From Beroe forskalii (taxonomy: Eukaryota; Ctenophora; Nuda; Beroida; Beroidae): a stretch of 64,000 bases of DNA. Position numbers and translations under genes: made by a program. The stretch spans positions 353,467-417,466 of the forward strand of contig WFMF01000139.1 of the NCBI GenBank assembly GCA_011033025.1. The letters are read 5' to 3'. Position 1 is the stretch's first letter; every line of letters starts with the position of its first letter. Of the stretch, positions 23,936 through 39,000 are shown piece after piece. The notes under the pieces are model-generated. The model saw only the letters and a list, made by a program, of their open reading frames with translations. It was not told the origin of the DNA and made no database searches.

Positions 23936-26900
23936 GTCACTTTCCTAAGCCCGCATAGGTGTGTGTTTGCTAAACACGTATATCCCTGTTTGGCTCGCGC
24001 GGCGCACTTCCCCGTAGGGAAGCGCGCGGCGCGTACACACACACACCCATGCGGGCTTAGGAAGGTGTGTGTACGCGCCGCGCGCTTCCCTACGCGCGAT
24101 CACGATATTACGATAACATGAACAGGGGTATACGTGTTTAGCAATAAATAGGTATAATATCCCAGTTCGCACCGGACTTCAGCTTCCTCAAAAGCGCGCC
24201 CGCGCCGGCATGGTACGCGGCCGTATAGGGAAGCGCGCGGCGCGTGCACACACCTATGCTTAAATTTTGCTTAAATTTTCTATTATTTTAATTGAAAATA
24301 AAAATAAATTATCTTCCTCGGACATATATGTGTCTAAGCACCGAGAAGGACTTGTTATTTTCTATTTCCAAAAGTAGAAAAAATAACTTATCTTTCTGGG
24401 GCACAAGCCACAAACGTCTATGAGAATTTATGAACATTGACAGTTTGGTGTGTTTTTAATTTTATATTGCTTATTGCACTTTGATCCCTTTTATAAAATC
24501 CCATTCTTTAATGTACTATTTTTTCTGTACGTGGTGACATCTTTTGTCCTTTTTAGACACATTTCAATGTGCCCACTTGCATTATTGACATAACTGTGCA
24601 CATTGCTATCATTGCATATTGTGTGTGTGCATTCATTTCTGTTTAATGCTGCTTTGAATTGTGTGGCTTGATTTAAATTGTACAGCTTGAAATTTGCAAT
24701 CAAGGTGCTGCATAATAGTGCCAAGTGAGCTGTGCCTTAGCAGGCCCCAACAAGCCTGCTAGTATCACCATAATCTCATTGATAGTCCTTCATGAGAATG
24801 ATGTCCTGGGTACTAATTCTCAATGACCGGATGCTAATTCTCAATGAACTGGTGCCAGCTGCTTCAAGGCTGGCATCAATGGGAATCAAAGCACCAGACA
24901 ATTATCCACTCTTTGTGGAATTCCTTGAACACCAATTTTAAGGACCCTTTGCTCTGTAATGATATTTAGGTTAAAAGCAAGATGCAAAGGAGTTAGTATT
25001 AGTAAACAACCAATTGCCTTATCTTGGTCTGTATTCATTAATCTCAAAATCAAATGGTATTTCACCTAAAGTAGTTATTTGATCATTTATACCCTCATCG
25101 ATTAATTGAGAAACATTTTCAATATAATTCACTCATTATATACTCATTGTTTTCTACATCAAATTTAATTTGTAATTCTTGATTCACTGACATGATTACA
25201 GCATTCATGGAGTCAACAACTGTGGTGCTTTCAAGTCAGAAGGATAAAAAATCTCATCGAATTTTTAATCCTGTGTTTTATTTCATCTTGTGGTGTGGCT
25301 GTATAATTGCTCAGTCAATGGTCGTTTCTGGTTTCCTTAATGTTGTCTTATCAACAATTCAAGTTGAATTTCAAATGTCAAGTGCAAAAGCTGCTATGTT
25401 TCCAAGCAATTATGATATTGCAGTTGCAGTGACTGTTCTCTTAGTATCACATTTTGGAAGCTCACACAAACCAAAAACACTTGGAATTGGTATGATATTG
25501 CTTGCAACTGGATCCTTTATTATTTGCAATGGCTCATTTCTTATTCAGTAATGATGATCTTGTGGAAGGATCAGATTCAGAAGAATTATATTTATGTAAT
25601 GAAGAACACTCAGGTACTGACAATATAATTTGTACAGAAGGGATAGGAAATCCTGGTATATTACTTCTTATCAATAGGATCAGTATTGATTGGATTTGGT
25701 GCATCTCCTGTGTACACTGCGGGAACAACTTTTTGTGATGAAATATTCCCACCTGATAAAGTGAGTGTATATTTTGGAATTTCATATGCTATTGGAGCTA
25801 TTGCTCCAGCTCTTGGTTTCATTCTTGGAGGAGTTTTCCTGAGTTACTATAAGACACTTGGTGAACCTCCTGAAGGAATGAATGTTGATAACATGAACTG
25901 GGTGGGGAGCCTGGTGGCTTGGGTTTCTTCTTTGTGCTGTACTTGGATATGTTTTGATTCCTGCTCCTTATGTTTCCTGCACAGGTCAGATAATCTTTTG
26001 GAAAGTTAATGTATTAACATATTCATTTCACTGAAAAAAAAGCATGAATACGCAGTAACTATGGGATCAGATGCCCCCCCCTTAGGGGGGTATCCTTAGT
26101 TTTCAAAAGACCCCTTTGTAGAAAATCTTAAAGGGTCCTAGGCCCTGACTAGGACTTTCTCAAAAATTTGATCATCAAAGAAAGTTAAAACCAAGTTCGG
26201 TTAGATTTTTCTTGAAATTCACTGTTTATAAAGTTGAATCAATCAATACAACATGATTTTAGTTGTGCATTTATGCAAAAAAGTGAAAGTTACATGTCTA
26301 TGAAAAATGAAAATTTGCTCATGTGAATTTTGACCCACCCTTAGTTTTCAAAAGGTCCTCCCTACAACCCTAGGCTCCCACTAGCTTGAAACAGTGTGTA
26401 ATGGCATGGAACCAAGATCATTTGAGTAACATATTAGTAATTAGAGCTTACAAATAACATTTCAACTCATATGACTGAGCCATGACAATCATTTATCACC
26501 AATTCGTGATTATCATGCAGATGCTTTATTTCAGTTACCTGAGTGTGAAGATGTGAAGCAAAAGAAGTTAGAACTCAATATTCAAGTTACCAATGATCTT
26601 GAGGAGGTATTTTGTGTTTTATTTTCCTTGCATGAATGATTATTTCTTCAGTAGATGTTGATGAATATTACTTCCTTCCAAACAGGTCATGAAAACTTGC
26701 TAGCTTCTTTTCTTTCTTTAAGAGCATAAGCCAGTAGCATGTAAACTGGGGTCATGTATGTTGGTCAACTAGTACTTTTAGTTACAGCTCTACAGTAAGG
26801 TAAAAGTGCACATGTCATCCAGTCTTCTTCATCCAGGTCTTGAGAGTGCATCTTTCAAGATACGGTATGTCTAAAGTTTAAACATAACAAAATATACTCC

Positions 26901-27724
26901 ATGTATTTGAAATTGGCACATTGTCCAATTAATCCACTGCTGTCACGTCATCCCCTTTTACTATGATACTATGTACCCAACCAGGTATTATTCACTTTTA
27001 TGCCCAATTTACTTGTTCATCAACAATCGGGTCTGTAAATCCACTTCTCGGCTAGGAGATCTGAAGTTACTTCAATGGAAAGCTGCAACTGTCCTTAAAA
27101 GGGAAGTATTAAACTTTTGCCATATCTTGAAAAACGCCTTTTCAGGACTTTGATGACGTGTGCACTTTTACCTCAATAACTGAAAGTACTAGCAGACGTA
27201 CCTGCAAGTGCGACCCCTGGTAAAATTCTTTGATTATCACATAGTTTCAAAAAAATATGTGTAGCAGGGTTGCTATGTTCATCCAGTGTCCTTGGGTCCC
27301 TTTATTGAAGTCATAACCATGACAATTCATCAATAATTTGGATCAAACCTATTTAACTACGCAACTAAAAACGTAGAAAATTTGTGAAAAATTAAAATGA
27401 CTTACTATCAGAGGATGAATTTACTACACCTCAATTTACTACACCTATTGCTTATTTTGTCGAATTTGTGCCGGAAACTTATAAAACCAGGACTTCTTTG
27501 AAACAAAACAAAGATAATATTGACATGGCTTAAATGGCTGCTTATTAGTTGCTTAAGATAATTATCCTTTGATCATTAATATCAATAAATTTTAGGCCGT
27601 TGATGCGACAAATCTAACGTCCAAGGTAAGAATTTTTCAAAATTTTGATTTCATTAGTACTGTACTTTCTTATTTTATAATATCTAGTGGAATACTTTTG
27701 TTCGTATGTACATTATATAATCTA

Positions 27725-27900
27725 GATATTATATAAAACTAGAAGGCCCATTGGGTCTTTTAGATCCCAGTTAACCTGGACACTGTTCAATGACAATTTT
27801 CTCGCATCCATCACCTATCTAAGTTCAGATCATACTTTAGACTTTGTACCACATCAAAGTTTCTGTAAAACATAGCTCACTCGGCACTGCTTCCATTCAG
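27725..27900 (+). repeat. Diverged copy of the GGCCC-TTGGGCC hairpin repeat in arm A
   Basis: ACTAGAAGGCCCATTGGGTC and later CATAGCTCACTCGGCACTGC match the 15.7-16.2 kb family. The intervening sequence (27770-27860) is shared with arm B at 51720-51800. Confidence 0.5.
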
Positions 27901-27921
27901 ATAGGTAGGTAATCAATAATC

Positions 27922-28021
27922 ATACATACATACATACATACATACATACATACATACATACATACATACATACATACATACATACATACATACATACATA
28001 CATACATACATACATACATAC
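27922..28021. repeat. (CATA)n microsatellite
   Basis: About 25 uninterrupted CATA tetranucleotides. The corresponding place in arm B has no such tract, so it expanded in one arm only. Confidence 0.95.
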
Positions 28022-28865
28022 AACGAGGCCCTTCACTTATCATGTTTGAGGGGCAACGGTTGAAGTTCGGCTGAGATATGTTGGCATAACGAATTACCTG
28101 GATAGTAGTGGATATCTACACAGTACACACCAACACAGACAATTGCTTGATTAACTATATAATGATCCAATCATCGACCCTAATGGCCCCCGCTCACTTC
28201 TCAAGGAAATATCTGCCTATTCAGCTTGAGCCGAAATATGACGTCACTTAGTACTGCTGCGCGCTGGAAAAGATGCATAGCCCGGCGCATTACTAATACG
28301 CGAAGTATAGTAGCGGGAAAGAATGTCCTGCATCTTGTTACTCATTATTTTGCGACCAGATAAGAGGGAATTCCCTTCTTTTGGTTTGTTTACATTTTGT
28401 GCTTTTTGCTGCTTGCGAAGCTCCTGTGCTTGAGGCTCTATTCGCAATCGAAGAATGTATTTTGTCCAGGGCAAAGTGTCTGGCAGTTTACTGTGTTATA
28501 ATTAGAGGGTCTCTGAGCAGTGACCTCTGGGCGACTATTATTCACATACACATTACACATACACCGACGCCCGAACACTTTGAAATATAGATATAGATAG
28601 AGAGATATAGATAGAGAGAAATATATCGAGAGATAAATAGATGGATGAACACGGTACTTTCTGCATCACGAGAAGTTCATGATCTTCTTTCTGCCCATTT
28701 TTTGTATAATTGTTTGACCGATGTAAACATGTATTTTCCTATCTTGAACTTTTGGATTCTTGCATGAATAGATTATTCTGATGATCGATGAACAAAGCAA
28801 TGCAGTTGTCATAACTGCCGTGTGGTTGATTACTGAATTTCCGTAGTATAAGACGAATTTGTAGC

Positions 28866-29165
28866 GTGGTAGTTTACGGTGAACCCTGAACCAGGGTGGA
28901 GATGGTGACCAAGGTAGCAGTCTACGGCAGACTTTTTTCCGAAGTTCCGAATTGAAAAAACGTGGTTCATTTATGTTTCACATAACTTATTTTTCCTGTT
29001 ACCGCTTGCTTGCGTTTCATACTTTTATGGAAGCGAATCACTTGCTTTTTTATCCAGTAGGAAATCGCCTGTTTTCAATTCGGAATTCGGAAGGGGAAGT
29101 CTGCCGTAGGGCGTAGACTGCTACATCTCCACCGTAGAATAGCGTCCACCGTAAACTACCACATC
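28866..29165. mobile_element. Foldback/MITE element shared by both arms (arm A copy)
   Basis: Inverted ends GTGGTAGTTTACGGTG and CACCGTAAACTACCAC enclose paired segments GGAGATGGTGACC.../CTACATCTCCACC and GTCTACGGCAGACTT/AAGTCTGCCGTAG. The arm B copy is at about 47172-47815, enlarged by a nested insertion. Presence in both arms dates this insertion before the duplication (or before haplotype divergence). Confidence 0.7.
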
Positions 29166-32100
29166 GTAGTCCGTACATCTATCTGCTGTACTCTATTAAA
29201 AATTTCTAAATTTAGGTGACGTAATGAAATTATCATTACAATATTCAACAATAATTCTGTATATTTTATACTTTTACAATAATATGATGTAATGATGTAT
29301 CGTAGCTATTGGATCATTCTAACTTCTTCTCTTTTCAGAACCTCACCTTCATTGAGCTGCTGAAAGAGATGTTCCCCATGTTACGTAGTGTACTCACTAA
29401 TCCTGTGTTTGTGCTGGTGGTTCTGGGCTCAATATCTGATTCCCTTATTGTGTCGGCTTTCGCTGCATGGCTCCCAAAAATAATAGAATCTCAGTTTGGG
29501 TAAGTTTGAAGTGAAATTGTGATTTATTTTGCTGTACAGTTGCGTCCAGTGAAAACTGAAAATGGGCTGGATGCAGCTAGCACCATCAGGGGGCTGGCAA
29601 GCCCCCCCACCCTTCACATTTTGAAGTGACGATTCATGGGTTTTACTAAAGAACGCCTTAAAACACCCGCAGACCATCACAACCAAATCATTTTTGATTT
29701 TGGGAGAAAATGCTCCTGAAAGTTTAGGTCTCTTGGATCGAAGTCTTTTGTTAATGGCTTGTTTGTGATTTTTTCGAGGAAACTCCTCTTTCCTCACAGC
29801 TATATAATAAATTGTTTGCCTATGTAACCTCTATGTTTGCCTATGTTACCCATTGCTATATTTCCCCTGCTAAACTACCCGGTTCTTACCAGGGTGACGA
29901 GCTCAATGGCAGCGTATGTCACGGGAGGGGTGATAGTGCCAGGCGCTGCTGGTGGCATCGTCATTGGAGGACTTATAGTCAAGGTGAACAATGCCGGAAA
30001 GTGTTTGCTTAACTTTGCCAAAAATGCCTCTAAAATTGTGTTAATTCTTATTTCTTGTACATAATCAATAATGCATGTATGCTACCTTGTTGGCCTTCAC
30101 TTAACGACTTTGAGCTTTTTGTCCGGTTAAAGTAGGGCCTGGTCAAAATAAAAGAGTAAAAGCCAGTTGACTACCCTCCCCAAACCACGATTTCCGCTAA
30201 CCCTTCCAATGACTTCATGACCGTGTTTTCAGTGGCGTAAGCTGTCAGGAGTGCAGTGTGCCAAGTACCAGTTCCTGATAGGTATCCTCTGCTGCATAAC
30301 TCAGCTAGGCTTCCTCATCCACTGCCCCACACTCAGTATTGACGGAGTCAACGCTCCCGACACACAACAGTTAGTAATCAGTAAGAGGGGAGGGGCAAAC
30401 CCCCAAACCCCGGTGGATATCGGAAAATGGCAAATGGGGGTTTAATTTTTGAGGGCTAAATTTCGTTATTTTTTTGCTGTTTTATGATAGTTTTTGTTTC
30501 ACGATTTTTGGCTTTTGTTATTACGGAATTGTACCATTTTTGTCGAGGATTTTTGGCCCTTTCTGATATGTTACCATTTTGCAGAAGTGCTGAGGACTTT
30601 CGGCCCTTTTCTGAAATTGTACCATTTTCAACAAAATGAGAGTTTTCTTGCCCTTCCGTATGTTGAAAATAGCCTATGGGCCTCAGTTTGTTCAAGTTAT
30701 TCCTATGAGTCAAACTATGGTCTGAGTTTTCATTGGGGAAGACTAAAATGTGTCAACACGGTCATCTTGCTGCTGTCAGGGAACAGGGTAAAATAACCTA
30801 ACTTAGAGCCTATTTTCTCTGACCTAAAATTAAGATCTTCTTTGATTTTAAATTGAATGGATAAAACAAACATGAGTTCGGGTTTTCAAGCTTTCAAAAA
30901 CCAGATTGTCTTGAAATCCCATCCAAATGCATGAAAAATCTACAATCATAGCTTAGTACTTAAGTTGCACATTAGTAGTACTGCTTTGTTTCTCGAAACG
31001 TATCACGGAACAACAATTTATATACCTACTCCCTTGGGAGCAATTTGAGACAACACGTATTAGATTGCCCTGTGTGAGTACTATGTAAGTGTAATAATGA
31101 TGTTCTAATGTGAAAGTGACGTGTCGGCATTGATGGAGAGAGAGCGAGGTTCTAATGTACAATGAGGTGTACTTCACTGTACGCACTTTCAACAAACGTA
31201 CGGTATTGCAGTTGATGGTGGTTGGAATTACACTGTCAACACTTTGTGCTACATAACCATCCTGCACTTCTGATGGCCCTTGGGGAATCGAGCCGAAAAT
31301 TTCGAATTTTTGTTGAAAATTTGAAGTTGCAGGATCAAGTGCGAATATCAATGTCCGTTAAGTTTAAGGTCCGTGATAATTATGACCGGAATAAGGTAGT
31401 GTAGTAACTAACCAACCGCTGATTGCCAATGTCCAGCCTCTACCCGCCTCATTGAGGGGTGTAGAAGTGTGTAATCCCAGCCAGCCTCCTTGATATTATT
31501 ACTTAATTACTGTACCGGGGCGATTACAGGCATTAAAATACATACTTGTAATTATGGTCATGTGTTCAGAGGGTTATCTTTTAGTGATGCAAGAATTCAG
31601 TCTACAAAGCTGTCTGTATAACATGCAGTGTTTTTATTGAAGCACCCTCGACTCAGTATTTCGTTATAGAAAAGCGTGCTGAGAAAGTAAAGACAATAAC
31701 TATTCAACTCTCCAAATCATATTTATACCTTAATTAGACTGATCGCCAAATCAAGGCATTGGACCTTAATCTTTATAGAAATACAAATTGTAAAGCAGTC
31801 TGCTTTACAATTGCAAAGTGTTTGCATGGTCGCCGTGGCACACTCCTGGAATGGCGTATTTCACGCATGCTTTGGATCACAAGACTTGCAGCATTCAGAG
31901 AATTGTCTCATTGTGTCACCCCCTTGACTAGACTCGTAGCGTTTCTAAAGTTTCTCATCGTAATAACTAGAATTTTTGCTATCAAGCAGTGTGAAACTTC
32001 AGGCATGAATCAGTGATTCGCAGACCTCCTTTTTCTTCCCCTTTTCATTTTTGTCGAGAATCAAAAATGATTTAATTAACATTCAGACTAAACTTGAGCA

Positions 32101-35100
32101 TTACAAATTCAGTCAAAATGAGGAAATAATTAAATTTGTTTCTTTCGAAATTTCAAAGAATAATTAATGAATATTTTATTACGGAATGTCAAATTCTTTT
32201 ATTTTATCCTTGAAATACTTAAATTAAAAATTAACATGGTTAACATTAATTTTTCAAATCTAAAAAAATGTGCAAAATGAGCTCAAACATTTTTGGACGT
32301 CTAAATCAAAATTGCGGGCTTTATTTGTTTCGGAGGAATTTACTCTTCTTACATTCTTACTGATGCAAAAATAATCATGCAAAAAATATTATACGTACCG
32401 GAAGTTATCAGCCTTTGAGTGGATTACACTTTGAAAAAGTAGGTTTTTGAGATATGGCCGTTTTGTGGGTCAAGTAAAGTCCAATTCCCTTATAAATTGG
32501 GTTGCCCATCGATTGAACAATTGATGGACAAAGTGTCGACTGTCGCTGGCTTAAAATTGGCCTGCGGCACTACGCATGGCCATACAGCATGTCGAGCCGA
32601 ATCGAACGTAAGCAAAAGCTAAGCTCTATCAGATCCTTCCGTTAAAATGGACCCCATTTTTGTTGCGAGGCCTCTCATGGGTCTGGGCAATGTTGGCTCT
32701 TATATGGAATCGATACCACCGTCAACATTTTGGTACATGTCGAGGCTATCCTGGCCAACTCTTATCCCAAATTCGTGTGTTTCAAAATATTTAGGCTTGA
32801 GCCCCCTCCCCCTCAGTGGCCTTCCATGAACTACCAAACTATGAAGTTATGAACCGCACTCTGTCACGCATGAAAAGCTGAACGTTCAGTTTTCTTCTTT
32901 ATTAAGAATCCTGTTTTATGTACTATGCGATCTATTACTGTCTAGCTGGGGAGGGGGAGGGAAATTACGCACCTGCATACGGTAACAACGGACAACAAGA
33001 AATGTGCCGGCAGTTGCATTCCTTGCTCTCATGAATTTGATTAATTCATCTGTATCAGATGTTAATATTCAGAACTTCAGAAATAATGAGCTTTCCTTTG
33101 TCAAACATACTTTGATAAATCCTTTACTCGTGATTTAAAAAAATCAAAATTCAGGCTATTTATTGTTATCGCGTCATTGCCAAACTTTAGAATCGGCTAA
33201 AATTTCCATAAAGTTATATATGATGCTTAACATGTGATAAATTTCACACGATGAGTTCAATAACAACACGAGCTTTTAAATGCGTGCTTAGATCGGCTGT
33301 GTAACATCGGCTAAAACGCTTTAGAATTACCATGATAAAAACTGAAATATCTCTCACAAAAACGAGCGAAATATTGTTGCTTACAATGTGATTCGTAGAA
33401 TTTATCATTTATTGTGGTTTGTATACTTCTATTTAAAACAGTAACATTTTACTAGCTTTATACTTTTATAGGTGAAGATTTAGTGTGAAATTATCAATAT
33501 ATAGAGATAATTTGTTAAGGATCCCCTCACGCTATTTGACTTACTTATTAATATTTGACTTAGTATTTGAGTCCAACTTTACTATCCTGGTTTCCAAACT
33601 AACTCTGTCTCCATTCCGCTGTTCCAATTGATAACAAGACCTTAATCAAATGAAATTATAGCGAATGTAATAAATAACGATACAAATAATAAATCTTATT
33701 GCAAAGAAACACTCAATCGAAGCCTCCAATATTACTCAAAATCTATGTTATAACTAATATAAGAAATGTTAGAATTTAGAAATACTCACTCGAAAAGAAA
33801 GGAGAAAATCCTGCTCATAAATGGAAAATCTCGACTGTTTTATATAATATACGTTCACCCTCTAAAAATACACGTGAATATTTATTTTGAGGAAATGAAA
33901 CCAGTTCTAACTGTTGGAGTACTTGCTTGTACTTGTTTTGAGTATTACCATTTTTAGTACTAGTTTTTGGAGGCGAGTAAATAGTTTATGAATACCAGCA
34001 CGATTGAATTCTTACTACCGATTTTAATCTACAAACTACAGTACAAAAGTGCTGTGATTTGATCCGTTCTTATCTCTGTGTTACAAAAATGTAATATAAC
34101 GTAAGTACGTGGTTAATGCTAAATCTTTAAATATGGCGTTTTACCGGTCGGTGATTGCGTACTGCTTAGCCTTAGGACCTTCTTTTCTTCCTCGTAGAAC
34201 GTCTCTCACGTCAAATAGTATATTTAAATTCATTAATCAAGCTAATTGAAGTTGACAACATTCGCCGGATAAATGTCATCAGATAACTTTTAAGTTTTAG
34301 AGGTGACTTTGGGATGATTCTCTCTGATTCCCGGGCTGCAATGAATGTCTATTTCATTGCTGTGTGTTTTTGTAGGTCGTATGGCAGCCATTGACTGCTG
34401 AAGAACAGCGGTATAAATATCAGAATGTTGACATAGCCCTCAATAGACACCACTAACTAGATCATAATCCAATGATATTACACGAAGACTGCAAATAACT
34501 CACCCAGCAGTCGGGTCCAGCAGTACGCAGTTTGGCGTAATCACTTGCCCCCTTTGAGGCCTGATGATGACAGCATCCCATACCGGCAAAGGTGGGGGCA
34601 ATTAGCCTTGCTACCCAGGACAGTGCCCCCTTTATTTCGACCTTATGGTGACGAATGACGCATGTGTACATTTCATTAAATACACTTTGAGAGGGTCCTA
34701 CAGCCCATCGGTAGGACCGGGACGATAATTTGGGTCTAATAGCAGTTATAATAATAGCTGTAACTTTATTAATTACTGAGTTATTTGTATATTATGATTT
34801 GCCCATCCAACTGTCACCAATGAGGCATTTATTCAACTCTCGTGACATAAAACTGGATTTCGGAGTGTATGAAGCAAGAAAATAGACAAAACAAAAAGTG
34901 ACTCAGTCTTTAAAGCCCTCTCTCTCAGGCTAGGCCATTGTGTGACCCCACAATGAGCTCCCCATTTGCACCACCATGAACCATGAACCACACACTTAGC
35001 GTGATGTGCAATACACTATAATAACACTGCTCACACTGCAATGTGCTCAATGTGTCAGCCCAGCAAAATACCTCCCGGATAATTCAGTAGATAATCGTAC

Positions 35101-36002
35101 TAAATTTCTCAATCTTCGATTTGCCATCGCGATGGTTGCGGAGTAAAATAGATTGGAATGGTCGCAGGGCGTGTGTGTTTAACTTCAATCGTCAAGGGGC
35201 AATTGACATTAGCAAGGATTGTGGTTTTGTGGTGGAGCAGCTAGCATCTAAAAGACAAATTATTCAGATTACCTCACGTATAAATTATGACAATTGGATG
35301 GCAGTCCTTGTCAAATTATTTTGAGGTTTGGGAAATATTTATACGTATTATTTCAGCTATATTTTAATGTTTATTAATTACTTATCTACAATAGCATATT
35401 TAAAAAAACACAAATTTAATATGCAATAATGAATATTTAATAAATTTCTATCAACTGGTCTCCGTGGTTTTTTGGCAATGCGGAATCGTGGTTAGACACG
35501 AGAAATCGTGGTAAGACATTTGAGGAATTATTTATAATTTATCCCGGTTTTCGACCACCTTTTTTGGGCGAGGATAGTATGCCAACTTCCATTCAATTAA
35601 AATCTAAACAACACCGCATCAGATCTTTGGCAGTTCGGTGTTATTGTATGTGAGGTTACACTTGCACCACTTCAAACACGTTTTGTTATTGAGTAACACT
35701 CAAACTTACACATTTCCCGAAATAACACTGGACCTATATCTGTTGTGTGAGAAAGGTGTTAAAAGGACGTATTTTAACTATACCTGATATCATTGATAAC
35801 TTGCTGGTTCATCCTTAATGTATCGGTTGTCGGTCCTCTCTTTAAGAGTTTCTACACCACAGTTGGAAGTTAGGATGCTTTATGCAATGGAAGTGTGGTA
35901 TAGAAATCACAAAACAAGGATTATCTAATTTGGTATATGTCTAATCTAATCTAATTATAGATTATCATAAGGGTCGTGTCAAGCCTAGTGTTGGGACACA
36001 AA

Positions 36003-39000
36003 CTTCTGAACGTGGCATGGATCTTCGGGAGATCACCCCCTTCAGTGTTTGATAAACTACCCCAATTATATGGGCAATGCTGCCAATTCTGATCAACTAG
36101 AACCTGTCCCGTGGGGCAGGCGCTCCTTCGAGGCACCCCGGAGAATCCCGGTGCGGAATTTCCCACTTTTACAGCGATACTGTCGATATGGCTCCGATTC
36201 TGGAACTCGGGGAATTCGGTAGAGTTCACTGAGGACATCTGCCGAGTTTCTGTGCTTGAAGGCTGTGCTGCCTTATGGCAAGCTCCCTTAGGCTTCAGGC
36301 AAATATTAATATGGGCATAGCTGACGATTCTGATTAACTAGAACCTGTCCACGATTCTACTGTGTCAGTCACACCATTCATAATATTGAGGGGAGCCTTT
36401 CCGAATCCCGGTACTCCCTCACGCAGTTCGGGTCGATCCAAGATTAGCCCTGACACACAATGAATAACAACGTCATAACGACTCCTTGGTCTTGACACCT
36501 GATTCTTGTCTTTGCAAGGATGTATACTTTTAAATCCATTTTTTACCTTTTTTCATACCGGAGCTATAATAGAAGGTTAAAGGTACCAACAATATAAGAT
36601 CATGACATTTCCCATAAAACATGACAAGTGCTAAAAATTCGATATATTACTTTCGAAGTTTCGAATGTACCTTGATCGACCAGACCAATACAGGCTCACG
36701 AATCCTTTCAAATATTCGTCGCGTCTCATTTTAATATTACGCAAGGTTAAACAACGACGCGAAAAATGCAGCGTTTGACACCAATAACCTCCCCCCTGCA
36801 CAATGATCTCACGTAATTTTCTATAACGTTTAGTCGTGACAATAGTCTTGTCTCCAAAGTCCTCCGGTGAAAGTAAAATCCCAATTAATTCGACCTGGCA
36901 GTTAATGATGGATATTTGTAATGATAACAATGTGACGGCTCGATGATGCTATGTAGGTCATGATAATGGGTATTAGCCGTCTCAAATCGCTTCAAAGCAC
37001 CAATCTTCTGTCAGCCAACCCATTTAACTCCATATTCTTGTCATTTGGTATGTCGCAACTTTTACATTTTATCATGAGAATGTACGAATGAATTATAGAT
37101 TCCCCGGCGTTTCTTGGGTTGCCTTCTGGCTGTTGCGGCTTTATTTGTTAAATACACCGCGGCGCCGCTGAGCATTCTATGCTCGGCAGTGAAATACCAT
37201 CTTATTAATAAGTTAATACCAACTACCAGGCCCATACCGTCCTTTTTCCTAACACCATTGTTGCCGAATGTCCTCCTCCCTGGAGGACACCCTCCCGTGC
37301 CCTCCTTTTTGAACCTTGCTTTCTTTTTTTGGGTTCATCAATTGATTCTGAAAATTTACCCACTAAAGCACTAAGCTACTAAGCACAGTCCCGGATAAAT
37401 TTTGAAAATATACATATCAACATATCAAGCACTATCTTTGAAACTTTAGCAATCAACCACTATTTTGGATAAATTTCCAAAATGAGATTTTCAAACACCA
37501 TTTAAGATCAATTTTCAATATATGCTAAAAATCTGATAATTTATTCTGAAATTTACCAAACCAGACTGCATTCTTCAAAAAAGGTCCAAAAAAGGTCTCC
37601 ACATAAATTTCGAGGATATAATATCCATGAAATTTGCCCCCCCCCCTTCAAACGGTATTTGTCCTCCCAATTTGGGTCAAAAAGTGTCCTTTCAAAGAAC
37701 TTTCGAGATTCAGCAGCTACGTGACTAACACTGCATCATGATAAATGTTTCTCATTGATGAGAACCTTCTTTTTACTGAATGATGACGGTTTACTGACTG
37801 TTACTTGGTAAGCGTCACGAATGTGGAACGCAATACACGTATAATGGTTCATATTATGTTGCCATTTGTAACCCCAAGATATGGACGGTCCAAACTGCGG
37901 TACTTCTGTACTGAAAGTGAAGTCTGTAGATTAATAAGATATGTTAATGAAATACCACGCTTCGCCAGTTCTGCGTGTAGCCAGCTTCAGCCATGCCCGG
38001 AGCAAGGCGTCAAGTCTCCGGTAGATCCACCGAGCGCTCCATCAGTCTAAGTTATAGGCCGAGAGTGACGTCATTATCATAGCTTTAAGTGGACAAATGA
38101 TGCAGTCGAGTGACATTAACACAGTCTTGAGACCTTTTGATGTGATATTAAGGTTGACGGACGACGGGCTTGTTTCATGTAAACTTCTGCCCATTATAAA
38201 GTTTACATCACGGATATCTTTATCACCCATCAAATTGACAGGTGATGTTAGGCGGCGAGTCAATTGGTACATTGGTAGGTTTCAGTTACTAGTGTCACTT
38301 CCGATTCCTATCAGATGGTATCTAGAGGTCACACACTTGCAAGGTGACGACGTCACTGTCATGCTTTAAAATGGCGAATTAGTGTCGTCAAACCGCATTA
38401 AACCTAGCACTAGGGATAATATCTTGTAATTTTGATACTTTTGATGCCAATGTTCAATGAGTGCGTTACATCAGTTCAGGCGCATGTCAAACGCGGCAAT
38501 CCACATTACTTTTCGGTGGCACATGTGTCTTTTTAGGTTTAAATGCTGTAAAGTTACGGAAATATTTCTGGACCAATGAATGATCCATGTCATATTTATA
38601 ATGGGGGGAGCAGTACAATTTTGAACAATCATGTCCTGATTATTCGGTATCTTTGTAAATTCGAGTGAATTTGAGATTTTGCAGGTTTTCAAATGGACTC
38701 AGACCTCGGAAAATACTCTACTACTAATAGGACGTAATTGGGTGAATTTGCAACTTCCGTATTTTAGGTTATTTCAAGTCAAAACTTACATTAAACTGTG
38801 CAGTTTCCACGGTTTTATGAGTTTTTAAAGGTTTTCAACGTCTCAGACCCTAATTGCGTACTTAATTGGAAGAAAAATGCACAATTTTTAATCCATGAAG
38901 AGAGGTTCTGAAAGTGATCATGATTCTAGACAAGCTCACAGTAACCGCTCATATAACATGCCACAGGCTATTCATAATTCATCTGATCGATATTCAGGAA

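Larger units (their letters stand above)
25207..30380 (+). pseudogene. OATP/SLCO transporter, 5' six exons, copy A (frame-broken)
   Basis: Exons parallel copy B: 25207-25984, 26535-26606, 27596-27625, 29339-29499, 29893-29983, 30233-30380. Exon 1 carries four indels relative to copy B: one extra base near 25516, two missing near 25655, one extra near 25905 and two missing near 25955. These break the frame around LLATGS, GNPG, NWVG and LGYV. Exons 2-6 are open and identical or nearly so in protein. Either arm A is a decaying duplicate, or its consensus is poor. No exon after 30380 (Kazal-like loop and last membrane segments) is visible. Confidence 0.8.
24270..36002 (+). repeat. Arm A of the giant inverted duplication
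   Basis: This arm matches the reverse complement of about 39612-55370. Landmarks: 24300-24480 with 55150-55350; OATP exons with OATP exons; 31000-31400 with 44650-45080; 33500-34000 with 41590-42140; 34460-35330 with 40259-41122; 35900-36002 with 39612-39720. Arms differ by scattered substitutions, indels and whole insertions. Confidence 0.88.
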
